A stretch of 64,000 bases of DNA from Holothuria scabra (lineage: Eukaryota > Echinodermata > Holothuroidea > Aspidochirotida > Holothuriidae). Below the pieces are notes generated by a model, which worked only from the letters and a program-made list of their open reading frames with translations, ran no database searches and was not told the DNA's origin. Of this stretch, positions 35,401 to 47,400 are shown one piece after another. The DNA is taken from positions 27,669,318 to 27,733,317 of the forward strand of contig CM074188.1 of the NCBI GenBank assembly GCA_037179385.1. The letters are read 5' to 3'. Each line of letters begins with the position of its first letter. Position 1 is the stretch's first letter. The position numbers were made by a program, and so were the translations under genes.

Positions 35401-38400
35401 CAGGGTGAGTATAAAAAGCTCATATGTTTTATCAAAACACTCTCAGCCCAGTTCATGCTGTGTAATACAAGCTTTGGCACTTCTGCATTGTTCGAATTAA
35501 TTATCATTCAAAGAGTTGAGCCAGTTGAGAATTTCGGTACACCCGTACCAAAATTGTAGCTTGGGGTGAGCGGATTGGTCCTTCAACCGAGTTTTTCATG
35601 CACTTGTAATACGCACCTCTGACCACTAGGGATGGTTAAGGCAAGTGTTCATCATGTTCGTCTGACCAGGTCTGGTCAAAAGACCAGTTTAAAGTGTTTT
35701 TCAAGGAGCAGTTTTTGCGCAACAGGTCAAAGGTCAACGGGTAACAATTTCAAGGCGGCATATAAACACACGTAAAACAGTATGCTCTACCCGGCGAGCA
35801 CAGCGCTCAGATGTTTTGTTACTAGTTGACCTGAACAGAGAGGTCACTAACGCATGCGCAGACATAAACTTTGAACTCGTTTATTGCTTGGCGAATGGGT
35901 GCGTCAATTCACGCAAATGTTATACGGTCCTAACAACCATTGACCAGTCTTGCCCGGGGTCAAAGAGTGCGTCTTACAATCGTTAAGTGCATAAACACTA
36001 CTTATTTGAATTGTAGTTTCAAAATATTCGACAAGTTTTGCTGGTTAGTAACAAGCGCAATATTTCAAATAGATTACTAACTTAGGAACAACTATTTCTC
36101 TAATTCTCAGATATTCCATTATGTACTAGATATTATTATTGTTATTTCAGGTATAAATATTTTGAGCATGTTGACGTCACATCAGCATTATCAATTAACA
36201 CCAGCGTTTCTAGAATTAACATTTCATACGTTAAAAAATCAACCTGTCAGTCCTAAAACATCGACACTCTTGTAGCCTGCGTAGCACTGAGCCTTTCAAA
36301 AGACGTCGCGCTTTCAGAAGTCATAGCCTGTGGTCTTTGCTTGAATTTGTCCGGTTATAAAGGGTAAGAACACTCGCCCAACTTGAAGTAGTATAGTAGA
36401 CTGTCCTGTTTCATGATTTGCTCTTGAAGGTCATGCGACAATACTTTTTTGCTTCAAATGTAAAATTTACTAGTCGTAAGTGTTTGGTTTACCTTGAATA
36501 TGCAATATTGAAGTCTTAAAATAGGATGGAAGAAACTTTGAGGAGAAATAAAAAGGAAATTGTGATATTTAGCCGTTGCTTTAAAATTAGTTTGGAACGA
36601 CCGTTCTTCCCCTTTAATCCTCTTACCCCAAGCAACTTTTGTAGAAGTCTACAAGAATTCTCCTTTGGTCCATGTCTTTGATTGAGAGCTATTTCAAAAA
36701 GTATCGAGTAGCCTACTGAAGCTCATATTACACCGCATTTACTGTACAGTGTTTTGATTACACTTTGTGGTCTTGTATACTCACATTCGAAAATACACTA
36801 AGATTGTGTCTGGATGAGGATGAATTTCAGTCAGTTGTGGGAGGGGCTTAAGTTAGTAGGTTAGGAGAATTGGAAATTGTTGGGTTGTGAGAGGATTAGG
36901 CCCTTCATATCAAAATATGGGCCTATGCAATATATTGTGACATTGCACTGATGTGGGATGTTGGCAAAATTGCTCGGGAAATGACTCTCGTTTTGGTGGA
37001 AAGTAGAGACCCAATAGAATGCACCGGACTTAAAGATGAAAACAAAACAAGAGCTTTTATTTTTTTAATACGATGACAGTGTAATGCGAATAAAGTAAGT
37101 CGCTCCTTTCTGTCTGGCTCTGGCGTATCCACGGGGTGGTTTTGGGGGTTGACCCCCATGACCCCCCAAAATACCTTTCTCTCTCCTCTTAGACATTTTC
37201 CGCCCATGTCGTGATCCGCCCCCCCCCCTCCCCCGCGCCCTTAACACAATCCTGGCTATGCTACTGCTGTCCGGTTGTAATACAATGCTAACCTCTGGGC
37301 AATCATATGCGTCTGGCTCTCTGGATGCTAAATAAATGTAAAATTCGTTATTCTAAACAGGAAACTCGGGGACGTCTCGAAATGCGTGTACTTGACATAA
37401 ACTATTTTTGAAAAAACTGAATCCATGCACGATGTCACTTAATATAATAATTGAGTAAACTAACGGCATACCACACATGGGTTGCATATAATATAAAAAT
37501 AGAACGAGAGCAATTTCACTCGTTAGAAGATTGGCAGTTATAAAGTTAACTTTAAAAGAGCAGAAATTCACTCTTGAAAGACTGAAGTTCAACCCAAAAG
37601 AATAAAGTTTCACTCGAAGTTGATAAAGTGCACACAGGGACCACAGAATGGGTGCATTTACGGGGTGATTTTTCACTTTTTTGGAATGAATTTCACTCTT
37701 TTCATGGTAAATTGCATTTTTCTTGGAGTGAATTAACATTCTAATAAAGTGAATTCACAATCGTCACTCTATTGAGCTTGACTAAGATCTTCCTTTTGTT
37801 TTTTGTTAGAGTATAGTTTCAATAAGATTAAAAAGAAGTTAAATTTAAATATGGTTTCGAGTACCTTTCAAGGTCAAGTTCGATTTCAAATACGGTTCTT
37901 ACGAAAAAAGAAGGAAAAAGAAAAAGAAAGACAGTGGGCTTCTTCCACAACCTCCAGCCCAAAGGAAGATTGTAATTACTGGATTCAGTATTTTTGGAAA
38001 TCAAGGGCAAGGAAAGTAGAAAAGGATTTGGCAGTAAAATATTTTTCATTTTATTCGAAAGGGGGTACCAAGAAGTAATTTCAACTGTTATTAAATCTGT
38101 CCTAAATAACAATGTTTATTCAGTTAGCAATTATATTCATAGTTCTCACAGAGGTAATTGACACAAGTGTGATATCCGTACCAACAACGCTTTGATTCTA
38201 CATTCTCAGTGCACTTATTTCCTTGTACACCGCAGCGTACAAAGTCTCCAGGAAATAGCTTTTTTTCTCGTGTCAGAAATTTAAAATGGCCTGCCACGCT
38301 GTGTAATGGACAATTTCTGAAACTGGCCAAAGATCAAGAGTTGTAATGAACTATCTAGGTTTAGGTTAGAGAGACACTTTGAGTGTGCCAAAATTTTCAA

Positions 38401-41400
38401 TAGAAATTCGATTAGGTTATCATATGAATTGTTTTAATTTTTTACTATTCAACAGACATCTTTGTGCATCATGGTCTCTGTTGCATGTTACTACGATGCA
38501 AAGACATCGGAACTGCATCGCAAAAAGATGACAGGAGAAAAGTATGCAGCACAAACCGATTCTCCAAACATGGGCTAGATCTGGTTTGTGGATGGGGGAA
38601 AAATTCCAACATTCGGAACCTCAGATCGTGTGCGTGACCGGATTCGTCTACAAGTAATCCACCCAAACGAACGCGAACACACACCCGTCACACATGCTAA
38701 AAAAATAGATTTAAATTGACATTTCCTACACTCTAAAAACTCCCTGGTCAAAATTGATCAGGATGCGATCACCGGTTATCTAACCCGGATTCTTTGTTAA
38801 GCAGTGACATATTTCTGTTGAGTTTTGACCAAAAATATATCAGATATTAACTTAAGTTTGGTCAGATTTAACAAGGAAATCTGGGTTGGATAAAAGGTGA
38901 CCGCATCCTGGTTAATTTTGACCAGTGATTTTAGAGTGTACGGCATTAGCCCTAAAGTCATCTGTGCACCACAAAATTACGTTTTGTTTATTCAGCATGT
39001 TTTTTTTAATCTGCACGAATTATTGGAGGGGGGGGGGGGGATGATAAACTTGCTCTCAATATTTTCATTGGTGAGGCAATTGTCCCTTGCCCCCAGAATC
39101 GACGCCCTGCCTCAAAAGATGGCTTAGAAGTAGACGTACGGTATTCTATTTAGAACAGAACTATAACAAGGAAGAGGCGTGTTTTGTCTTCCCTCATATC
39201 CCTGCTAACACAAAACGTTTCAAAAGGATTCCAGTTGTGTCATAGCAATGTTTTATACCGGTAACTCAACATTTCATGTATGTTATCCGGATAGATATGC
39301 ATATGACGTCATAGACACAGAACCTACAATGCCCACTCCAAGGTAGGGCAGAAGGACGAAAGAAAGATTTGCAAGTAGCCCTTTAAATGTAATAGATTCC
39401 AGCTCGTATTATTTCTCCAACGAATACAGGCAACTGATTTGTTTCCCCTTTGGATACAGACCTCATATACAAAGAAGTGACGTCATCTGTGTCTATGAGT
39501 TCCTAGCGCAACGCGAAATAACTCATTCTCAGTTGTGAAATGTCATGGACAACACAGGAGGTGACGTCATTGTAGCCTACGTCCGCTTCGTGCAGTCTAA
39601 AGCTCATTAGTCTAAGGTTAACGGCGTGCCTGCAATGTGCATTAATACTTTGTTCCCAAAATGACGTCACGTGACGTCTTAAAGTGGCAGTAACTCTAGT
39701 ACAAATGACACGCAATGTTAAATTATTATAAAAAATTTAAGTTCCATACTTGCTCTGTTGTGTTTTACTCCCTGGCTTACTTTCTGAGGCTTACTTACTG
39801 TGTTGGGTTGTGTTGGGTTGAACTGCTGTTGCGTCGGAGGGACCTGCTGTTGGACTGGATATCCCTGCTGTTGAACTGGGTAGCCCTGCTGCTGTGGGTA
39901 TCCTTTATTTTTTAAAACAAATCATTAAGATTGATCTTTTAAAATACAAGCAATCTTGGATCGGTGCATATGCCATACATCTTTTCTAAAGATTTATTTA
40001 TATGAGAACTTGTCTTCTAAGAGTCTAGAGCTCTAACAGTCTAAGGAACGGTTTAGATAAGGAGAAGTAATAAGGAACGGAAGCACATCACAAGTAGGGA
40101 TCCCTGAGTTGGACCATGCAACAAGTAAACACAGGTGTACATTTCAAGCCAATCTTTTCTTTCAACCTGTGTTTCATTTCAATATTTACACTCTCAAAAT
40201 AAAAAGAGTCCGAAATTTCACTCGTTGGAATTGGTTTTCACTCTTGATGGAGTGCCTACAGGGACCACTCCTAAAAAGCGGCACTAGTTACGAGTGAATT
40301 TTCGCTCTTCTTGGAGTGAATTTCACCCTTCTTGGGGTGAATTGCACTACTCTTGTAGTGACTCACACGTCAATAGAAAGAATTCACACTTTTCACTCTA
40401 TTAGAGCGTGACTCAGTTTACTCTTTTGTTTTAGATTGTAGTTTTAACGACATGGGAGGGTTTTAGCCAAACCTCACGAAGTGAAAAGGCGCTATGAGCT
40501 GGGAATCGGGTTCGGATGTACTGTTGCAAGGCATGACTTAAATTTGTTGCTTTTTCAATCAAATACAGGTACCTAACTGTTTCTTCATGCTAGGAAAAAC
40601 TAGAATTGACCAATTAAACATTAATTAAAAGGCCCACTTCTCTCACCCCAAATAGTACCAATTCTTCTAACCTTCTTACTTAAGCCCCTCCCACAATTGT
40701 CTAAAATTCATCCTTATCCAGATACAATCTCAGTTCATTGCTTCAAGGTGATTATAGAAAGACTCAATTTATATAATCTAAACACTCTCAGTACCGTTCA
40801 TGCTGTGTAATATAAGCTTTGGTACGCTGCGTTGTTTGAATTAACTGTTAATCTAAGAGCTGAGCCAATTGAGAATTTCGGTAGCCCCGTACCAAAATTG
40901 TAGTTTGTGGTGAGAGGTTTGGCCCTTTAAGTGTCAAAGGATTTAGTTACTTTGGCTTTTGTATGAAAAGTATCTTCTCTGCAACTCGCTTCTACTTTGA
41001 GAATGGTGTCCCTTAGTGTTGTTTAATGAAATAGTTACGAGTAGAGAGGTCATTACATTAGGGGGTGGGTTCCACCTGGGGGACGCTTCCAATAGGTGAA
41101 ACTTTTCTCAGTTTCTGGTTGAACTTGATCTCGTCCCAAAGAAAAATAAAGGACGTATTTCTTACTTTATATTACTTTCGTTATATATTTTCTCTGTGGA
41201 TGTGGGTGTGATCTCTAATAAAAATACTGTTTCTTATATGTTTTTTCGTTATATCAGAATGATCGAAAATTCCTGAACGCAAAATATAGATACATAAAAA
41301 ATAAGACGGTGATTTACCAGATGGGATTGCTTGTGGCAAATTGCTTCCAGAACTTCCCACTTGATATGCTCACAAAGAATATATGTTATACATTAGATTA

Positions 41401-44400
41401 TAAATGGAATAAATATCAGTTAATAGCATCATTGCAAGTGTTTTCATAAGACGAGGAACCTATCATTCTACGCTAATCCAGATTGCTATCCCAACGCTAA
41501 ATTTAAAGATAGGGGGCCGTGATAGATTTATAAATGCTAATTTGGGACGACAGCCAAAAGAGGTGGAAAACCCCAGGATTATTTAAGTAATATACAAGGA
41601 AGTAAAGCAACTACAACAAATAGAGATAAGTGAGATAAAAGCGAAAATCACTAATTACTTTTCAAGAAAGAATGAAAACTGATTAAGAAACATTTAATTG
41701 TTTATGTTAAGTATGAAAGCCAAGTTGTCCTAAATGTTAATAGCTTAGCTTAAGAGCCGGTCTCAGGAGCGATTTCAAACCAAAATCCGATCCTTTTTTG
41801 ATTAAATCGTACCAATATTTTTCGTTGAGGCGTTGCTCTTAGTATGGTCATGTTAAATCGAGAACTGATCATAACTTGCCTCAAGAAAAAGTGTTTTGCT
41901 AGCATTATATAACTAATGTCGCCCAACGGCGTGACATTTAGAAAACCAATCCGATTTTTTGTGGGCGTGTCCGATAAACGCTGTCTAAGTGGCTTCACGA
42001 AATAATAAATGTAAATTTCATTTTCGTTGTCCTATGATACAAATCCAATATTTACACAGGTTGGAAAAATGGCAAACTTTTGGCCCTTCCTGACCAGAGA
42101 TGGAGAAGTATTTAAAACTCACAAAAATGGGACTGTGGTTCGATCAGAAATATGTGTGTGGTGGGTAAACCCATAAAGCAGACTTCCTCAATGAAGTTTG
42201 CTGAAACGCCACGTCTAGTTGCTGGTTCAATGATTCAGTGTTCACCGGCCCGAGGAAGGGGTATAAGAGGAGGGGGTAAGGAGAGAGGGTTCCCCTCCCC
42301 ATTTTGAAAATTTTCGTGTTTCATCAGGGCCACAAAATTGTGTTTTTTTTATTTTTTGGAAGTCTGAACCACCTTGGTTAAATTTTTCAGTGGAAATCAT
42401 GGAGGGGGATTTTTCGTCAGATTAAAAAAAATTAATGCGACAAAATATTTTGCCCTCACCTAGGCTGGTGCATGAAGTGGCATTGTGATGATCTAGCAGT
42501 CTTGAAAAATGCAGTAACGGTGAGTTAACAGAGCACGCGAATTGTGACTGAATAAAGTGGAAGACCCTGCTACGTTGACCAATCAAACGTGTTGATTGAT
42601 CACTTTGAACTTTATTAGCGCATGCGTTATGGGAACAAGTTGTTGTGGATTGATAAATGATTCTCCTTGTGTAGCCTAATAGATTGCTTTCATGTGACGT
42701 CACGATTGGTAAGCCACGATCACTGCAGGGCAAGAATCTGCAGTGTTTTAGTGCAACACCCAAAGTCACACGTGGTTCGACTGTTACTTCTCCGTCTGAG
42801 CTACAATCCTGGACAAAAATACGTGGGACATTCCCCCGCTCCCCAATTCAATACGGTTGAAATTCTAGAAATTTAAGGGTAGATTTTGTAGAGGGAAACA
42901 TTAGTTCAGGGGGAGGGGATTTTGAAAGACGAGCGAATCTGTGCAAACGTGTTGCTATATTTGGGCAAAAGAGTCCCATCATTTTGTCTAGGATTGTAGG
43001 TACAACACTAACTAGCATACTACACTAGTATTGACACGTCAAAAAGGCAAGCAGGGTTTGTGACGTCAGTGAAAGCACTTTATTTAGGGGATAAATGCGA
43101 CACTCTTAAAAGGTTGGTTAAAAAAATCACCAACACTGGTCACGTATGTCAAATACCTGAAATTGGTTAAATTTTCCCCAATATGTGTTGTTTATTTGGT
43201 TACCCAACAGGCTGGTTACCCAATTAAGTGGTAAAAAGCCCTTTGGATAACCTATTAATCAACAATTATTGGGTAAACTTTAACCAATTTCAGGTATTTG
43301 ATATACGTGACCAGTGTTGGTAAATTTTTTTTAACCAACTTTTTTAGAGTGGAGGGTGCTACGGTCTCAAATGTGATTAAGACCGATGATGACGTCATCA
43401 TATATGCTGAGCGGACCGAGGGGATGGTTTTTTAAGGGTAGCGTGTAATGTGGTCTACGTACTTTGCCTGAAAGCCTCATTTTTAGTCGCTTGGCCTTCA
43501 TGCACGGTCAATTTAGCAAACGACTGATTTAAAACCAGGGCTTTCAAAATAAATGAATAAGTGTGCAGGTAGTTTTAGTAACCCGATCTTGCTTTCTCCC
43601 ACCCTTGTGTTTATATTGTTTCATTTATTATTTTGTCGTGGTCTGCTTTATAGCTTTGATAATTCATATAATCTTTCAAGGTCAATCCGTGGTGAACATA
43701 TTACCTCTCAAACTTTGTATCATGTATCTTTCTCGGCGTGTCAAGTTACAAGGCTTGCATTATTGCATTCGCAGTAGAAAATTCTGCTCTTTGAACGCAG
43801 GACATTTATACAATGAGCTTGATATCCGAATCTAGCAGTGCAGTGACATTTTTTGCGGCTAACCGTCACAGGATGTTTAAGGACTGATTTGTACTTCCAC
43901 GAATAATGTTACTATAATCGAGACTACAGGGTTAATACATGAATCTTGAACTATGAAAATAGGTTACGTTTTGCTTAAGTCATGCAAAAAAGAAAAAAAT
44001 AGCAAAAATTAAAAATGCGGGAATGAAATGAAAAATTTCTAGACGAATAAACCTGTTAAGTGATATTTTGGACCTCCCAAAAAGCATATCAAATAGTCAT
44101 TAATTTTCAGAAAAATAAACGAAGAATCGTTCTTTAAGATACAAACAAGCATTGTATTTCGTGATATTTTAACATACAGCAAGGAACGTCTCTGTAATTT
44201 GTTTGGTCTGTGAACATGTGAATGAAATTCCAAGATCGATTTGTTATTTGCGGTTTTCCTTCATTAAAATTCGGCCAAATCATGACGCCATCGGGCAAGT
44301 TATGACGCCCAGTTTCAGGGGATATGATTTTTTTAATAGTACTAATCTATGGAGGAGTAATTATCGTAATGTTTTAGGTGGAACAAGATTTATATTCATA

Positions 44401-47400
44401 CTATATCATCTTATCTGGTTCCTTGTTCCCCAAAACGTTGCGTTAAATGCGTTAGAAAGTACTGCGTTAGCAGTCAAAGCATTTTATTTTTGTTCACATT
44501 AGAGGCAAAATCCTCTCACTTCCAGAAAATTCCATTTCTCCCAATCCATTCACTTCTAGTCCCTCCCACAGGGGTCTAATACTGACCGTGGTGCAGAAAA
44601 TCCTATTTTAAAGACAGTCATTCGTCACCCCAAATAACAGTTTCAGTGTACATATATCAAAACTCTCAATTGGTACAGCTCTTTGATTGGCATCACATTC
44701 AAACAATGCATCAAAGCTAAATTACACAGCATGGGCACTGAGAGTGTCTTGATTACACATTATGGACTTGTATGGCCACTGGGACAAGCCATGAAGCAAT
44801 AAACTAGGATTGTGTCTGGATAAAGATGAGTTTTAGATAAATGTGGGAGGGGCTAGAAGTAAGTAGGTTGGGAAAATTGGAACTGTTTGGGATGATGAAA
44901 ATGTGCCTTTAATTGATAAGGGACATACCCTGATGTCATCAAAACACTCTCAGTGAATGTTGTGTAATATGAGCTCTTCTGCCTCTTTTGTATCCTTTCA
45001 TTGTAACGGCATATAGGCCTATAGAGGCTTTGCAATTACGTCACGGAACCGCCATGCTGGAGGACAATCAAGCCAAATACACGTGGCTTTGTGCCGAACG
45101 CACTGCACAGTGTTCACTTCGGTATGCACGTGTACACATTCAGTGAGCAAGCGCGCCCCGTGTGTTTTACTACGTAGTTACATGTACTTCAACATGGCCG
45201 CCGGAGAGTATTATGACGTCATGTGAAAAGCCTCTATAGCCAGGATGGTTCAGCTTGGTTAATGAAAGTTAAAAGTATTTTAGATAAGGCTGGATTGTCG
45301 TATATCCGGAGCATTCCTGATGATGGTCTTCTTCCTCCTACGCACACACCTCCCAGACAAGGCCCGGTAATATCAAAGACTTGGCTTAAAAAGACTTTCA
45401 ATCAACGCCTAAGCGATATCTATGAGCAAGATTGGCTGGGAGATATTAATAGTAACTCTCGGTGTAAAATTTATAGAATGTATGAGGAGAAACTTCAGTT
45501 TGATTTTTTTTTAATTAAGCTTCATTTCTCTCACCGATTGCACTTATGTAAATTCCGTAGTGTAATTAAATAGTAAACTTCCCATAGTTGTAGAAAAATT
45601 GCTAATATTGAATTTCACGATAGAGTGTGTGATATATAATGAAAGTAATTTGTTAGTAGATAAATTCCATTAAATCTTTGAATGTTCAGTTTTTTTTCAA
45701 TGAGAGATTTGTGTTCCTGAAAACCTACTTTAGAAAAAGACCGAGCAGCCTTTTAAAATGAAGCACCTTTTTCAATCATCTAGCAAAAATGTCCTTATTA
45801 ACTTCTTAAACTAATTTTGAAAAACCATCCTTAAAACTTTTGCCCATATTTAGATAGGATCAATGAACCCTTTATATATTGTACCTGGTGCCATTTCAAT
45901 TTTAACTTTAGACCAGTTTAAGGTCTTTCTTCTTCTTCTCTTCCTTCTGTGTTATATCATTAAGACTGTGTCATTGTTTTTTTCCCTCTTTTTTGTTTTT
46001 AAGGTTATGAATTTGTATCTTCTTCTGTTTTGTTAATGCCTTCCTTATTTCATTTTGTGTATTAAATTGTACACCAGCTTTAAGTCTCTTGTGCCTCTAC
46101 GAGGTGATATGGAGAAATAAACTGAACTGAACGGAACTGAACTGAAGCTCGTCTAACTTCTGCTGTGAATTTGTCGAGGATCTTGCTTTTGATTCATTGC
46201 CGAAGGCAGGCAAGGAATCTATGCGATGGTGATGTCGTGTGTGTGTGTGTGTGAGGGTGTGTGTGTGTGTGTTTGTGACGCTCCTTGTAATCGCGATATC
46301 TTGAGATAGGAATGACTGACACTTTTCATATTTGGTATATAGATCTGTTATGGTGAGAGGAAGAACCCTATTTTTTGGTGGAGGTCAAAGGTCATTTAGG
46401 CCACCAGAGGTCAAAGATTGAAAACCTTGTAATCGCGATCTCTTGAGATAAAAATGACCGACACTTTTCTTATTTGGCATATAGATTTGCCATGTTGAAA
46501 GGAAGAACCCTATTGTTTTTGGTGGAAGTCAAAGGTCAACAAAGCACCCTTTTCGGCAAGGAATCACTAAGCCTTTTGACTCGCTGGTTCTAAATAGTAA
46601 CAGGTGCATATCCAGACAATCCAAAGAAGGGGGACTGACCATAGAGAAAACAGGGGTGTGAGGGAGTTACACTGCTAATGTCCCGTACGTTTTATTGTTG
46701 ATGTGGAGAAAAGGGTAGGGCTGAGGCTGTAAAAGCCCCTCCTCCCGGATCCGCGCCTGAGTAAGTTTATGTGGCTTCTCATTCAGATATCCTACCGGCG
46801 ATTCTTTGAAGTCCTTAAAAATGTTTTTTTTTTTCATTTTCCCTGTTTTCTCATGTATTTCCCTATTGCAAAACCTTAGCAGTTTTTTTGTTGATTTCTT
46901 AAAGCGAGAGCAAAAATTTTCACACCCATTCCGATACACAACCACTATTTTAAGAAAGAATCGGAAATATGTAAAGAAAAATATTAAATTGTGGAATTCA
47001 CTGCAAAAATTAGCCATTGAAACATTTTTTCAACTTTTTTCACAACTACGCCCATTATTTGCGCTGGCTTCAGATTCACGTTGGTTTTAAAAACTTACTA
47101 CTTGTATCGAGTTGATGCTTCAATTACACTAAATTTCTCTTTTCTTTTTTCTATTGTTTTCATGTGAGCTAGGTACTCAAAATTCCTCACTTTCTTTGGG
47201 GTTTTTTGTCGATAAGAACCTTGGCATTATTTTAAATAAAAAAACGACTTTAGCAAAGCAACACGACAGTCTCTGGATGGGCAGTTTTTAATAGAAAATG
47301 ATATTTGCGAAGTAAAGTAATTTAATATGCAAATACATCAGTATATTTAAACTGGAAAAACAAAATAGACTTACATGGCGCACCCAAGAAACGGTTCAAG

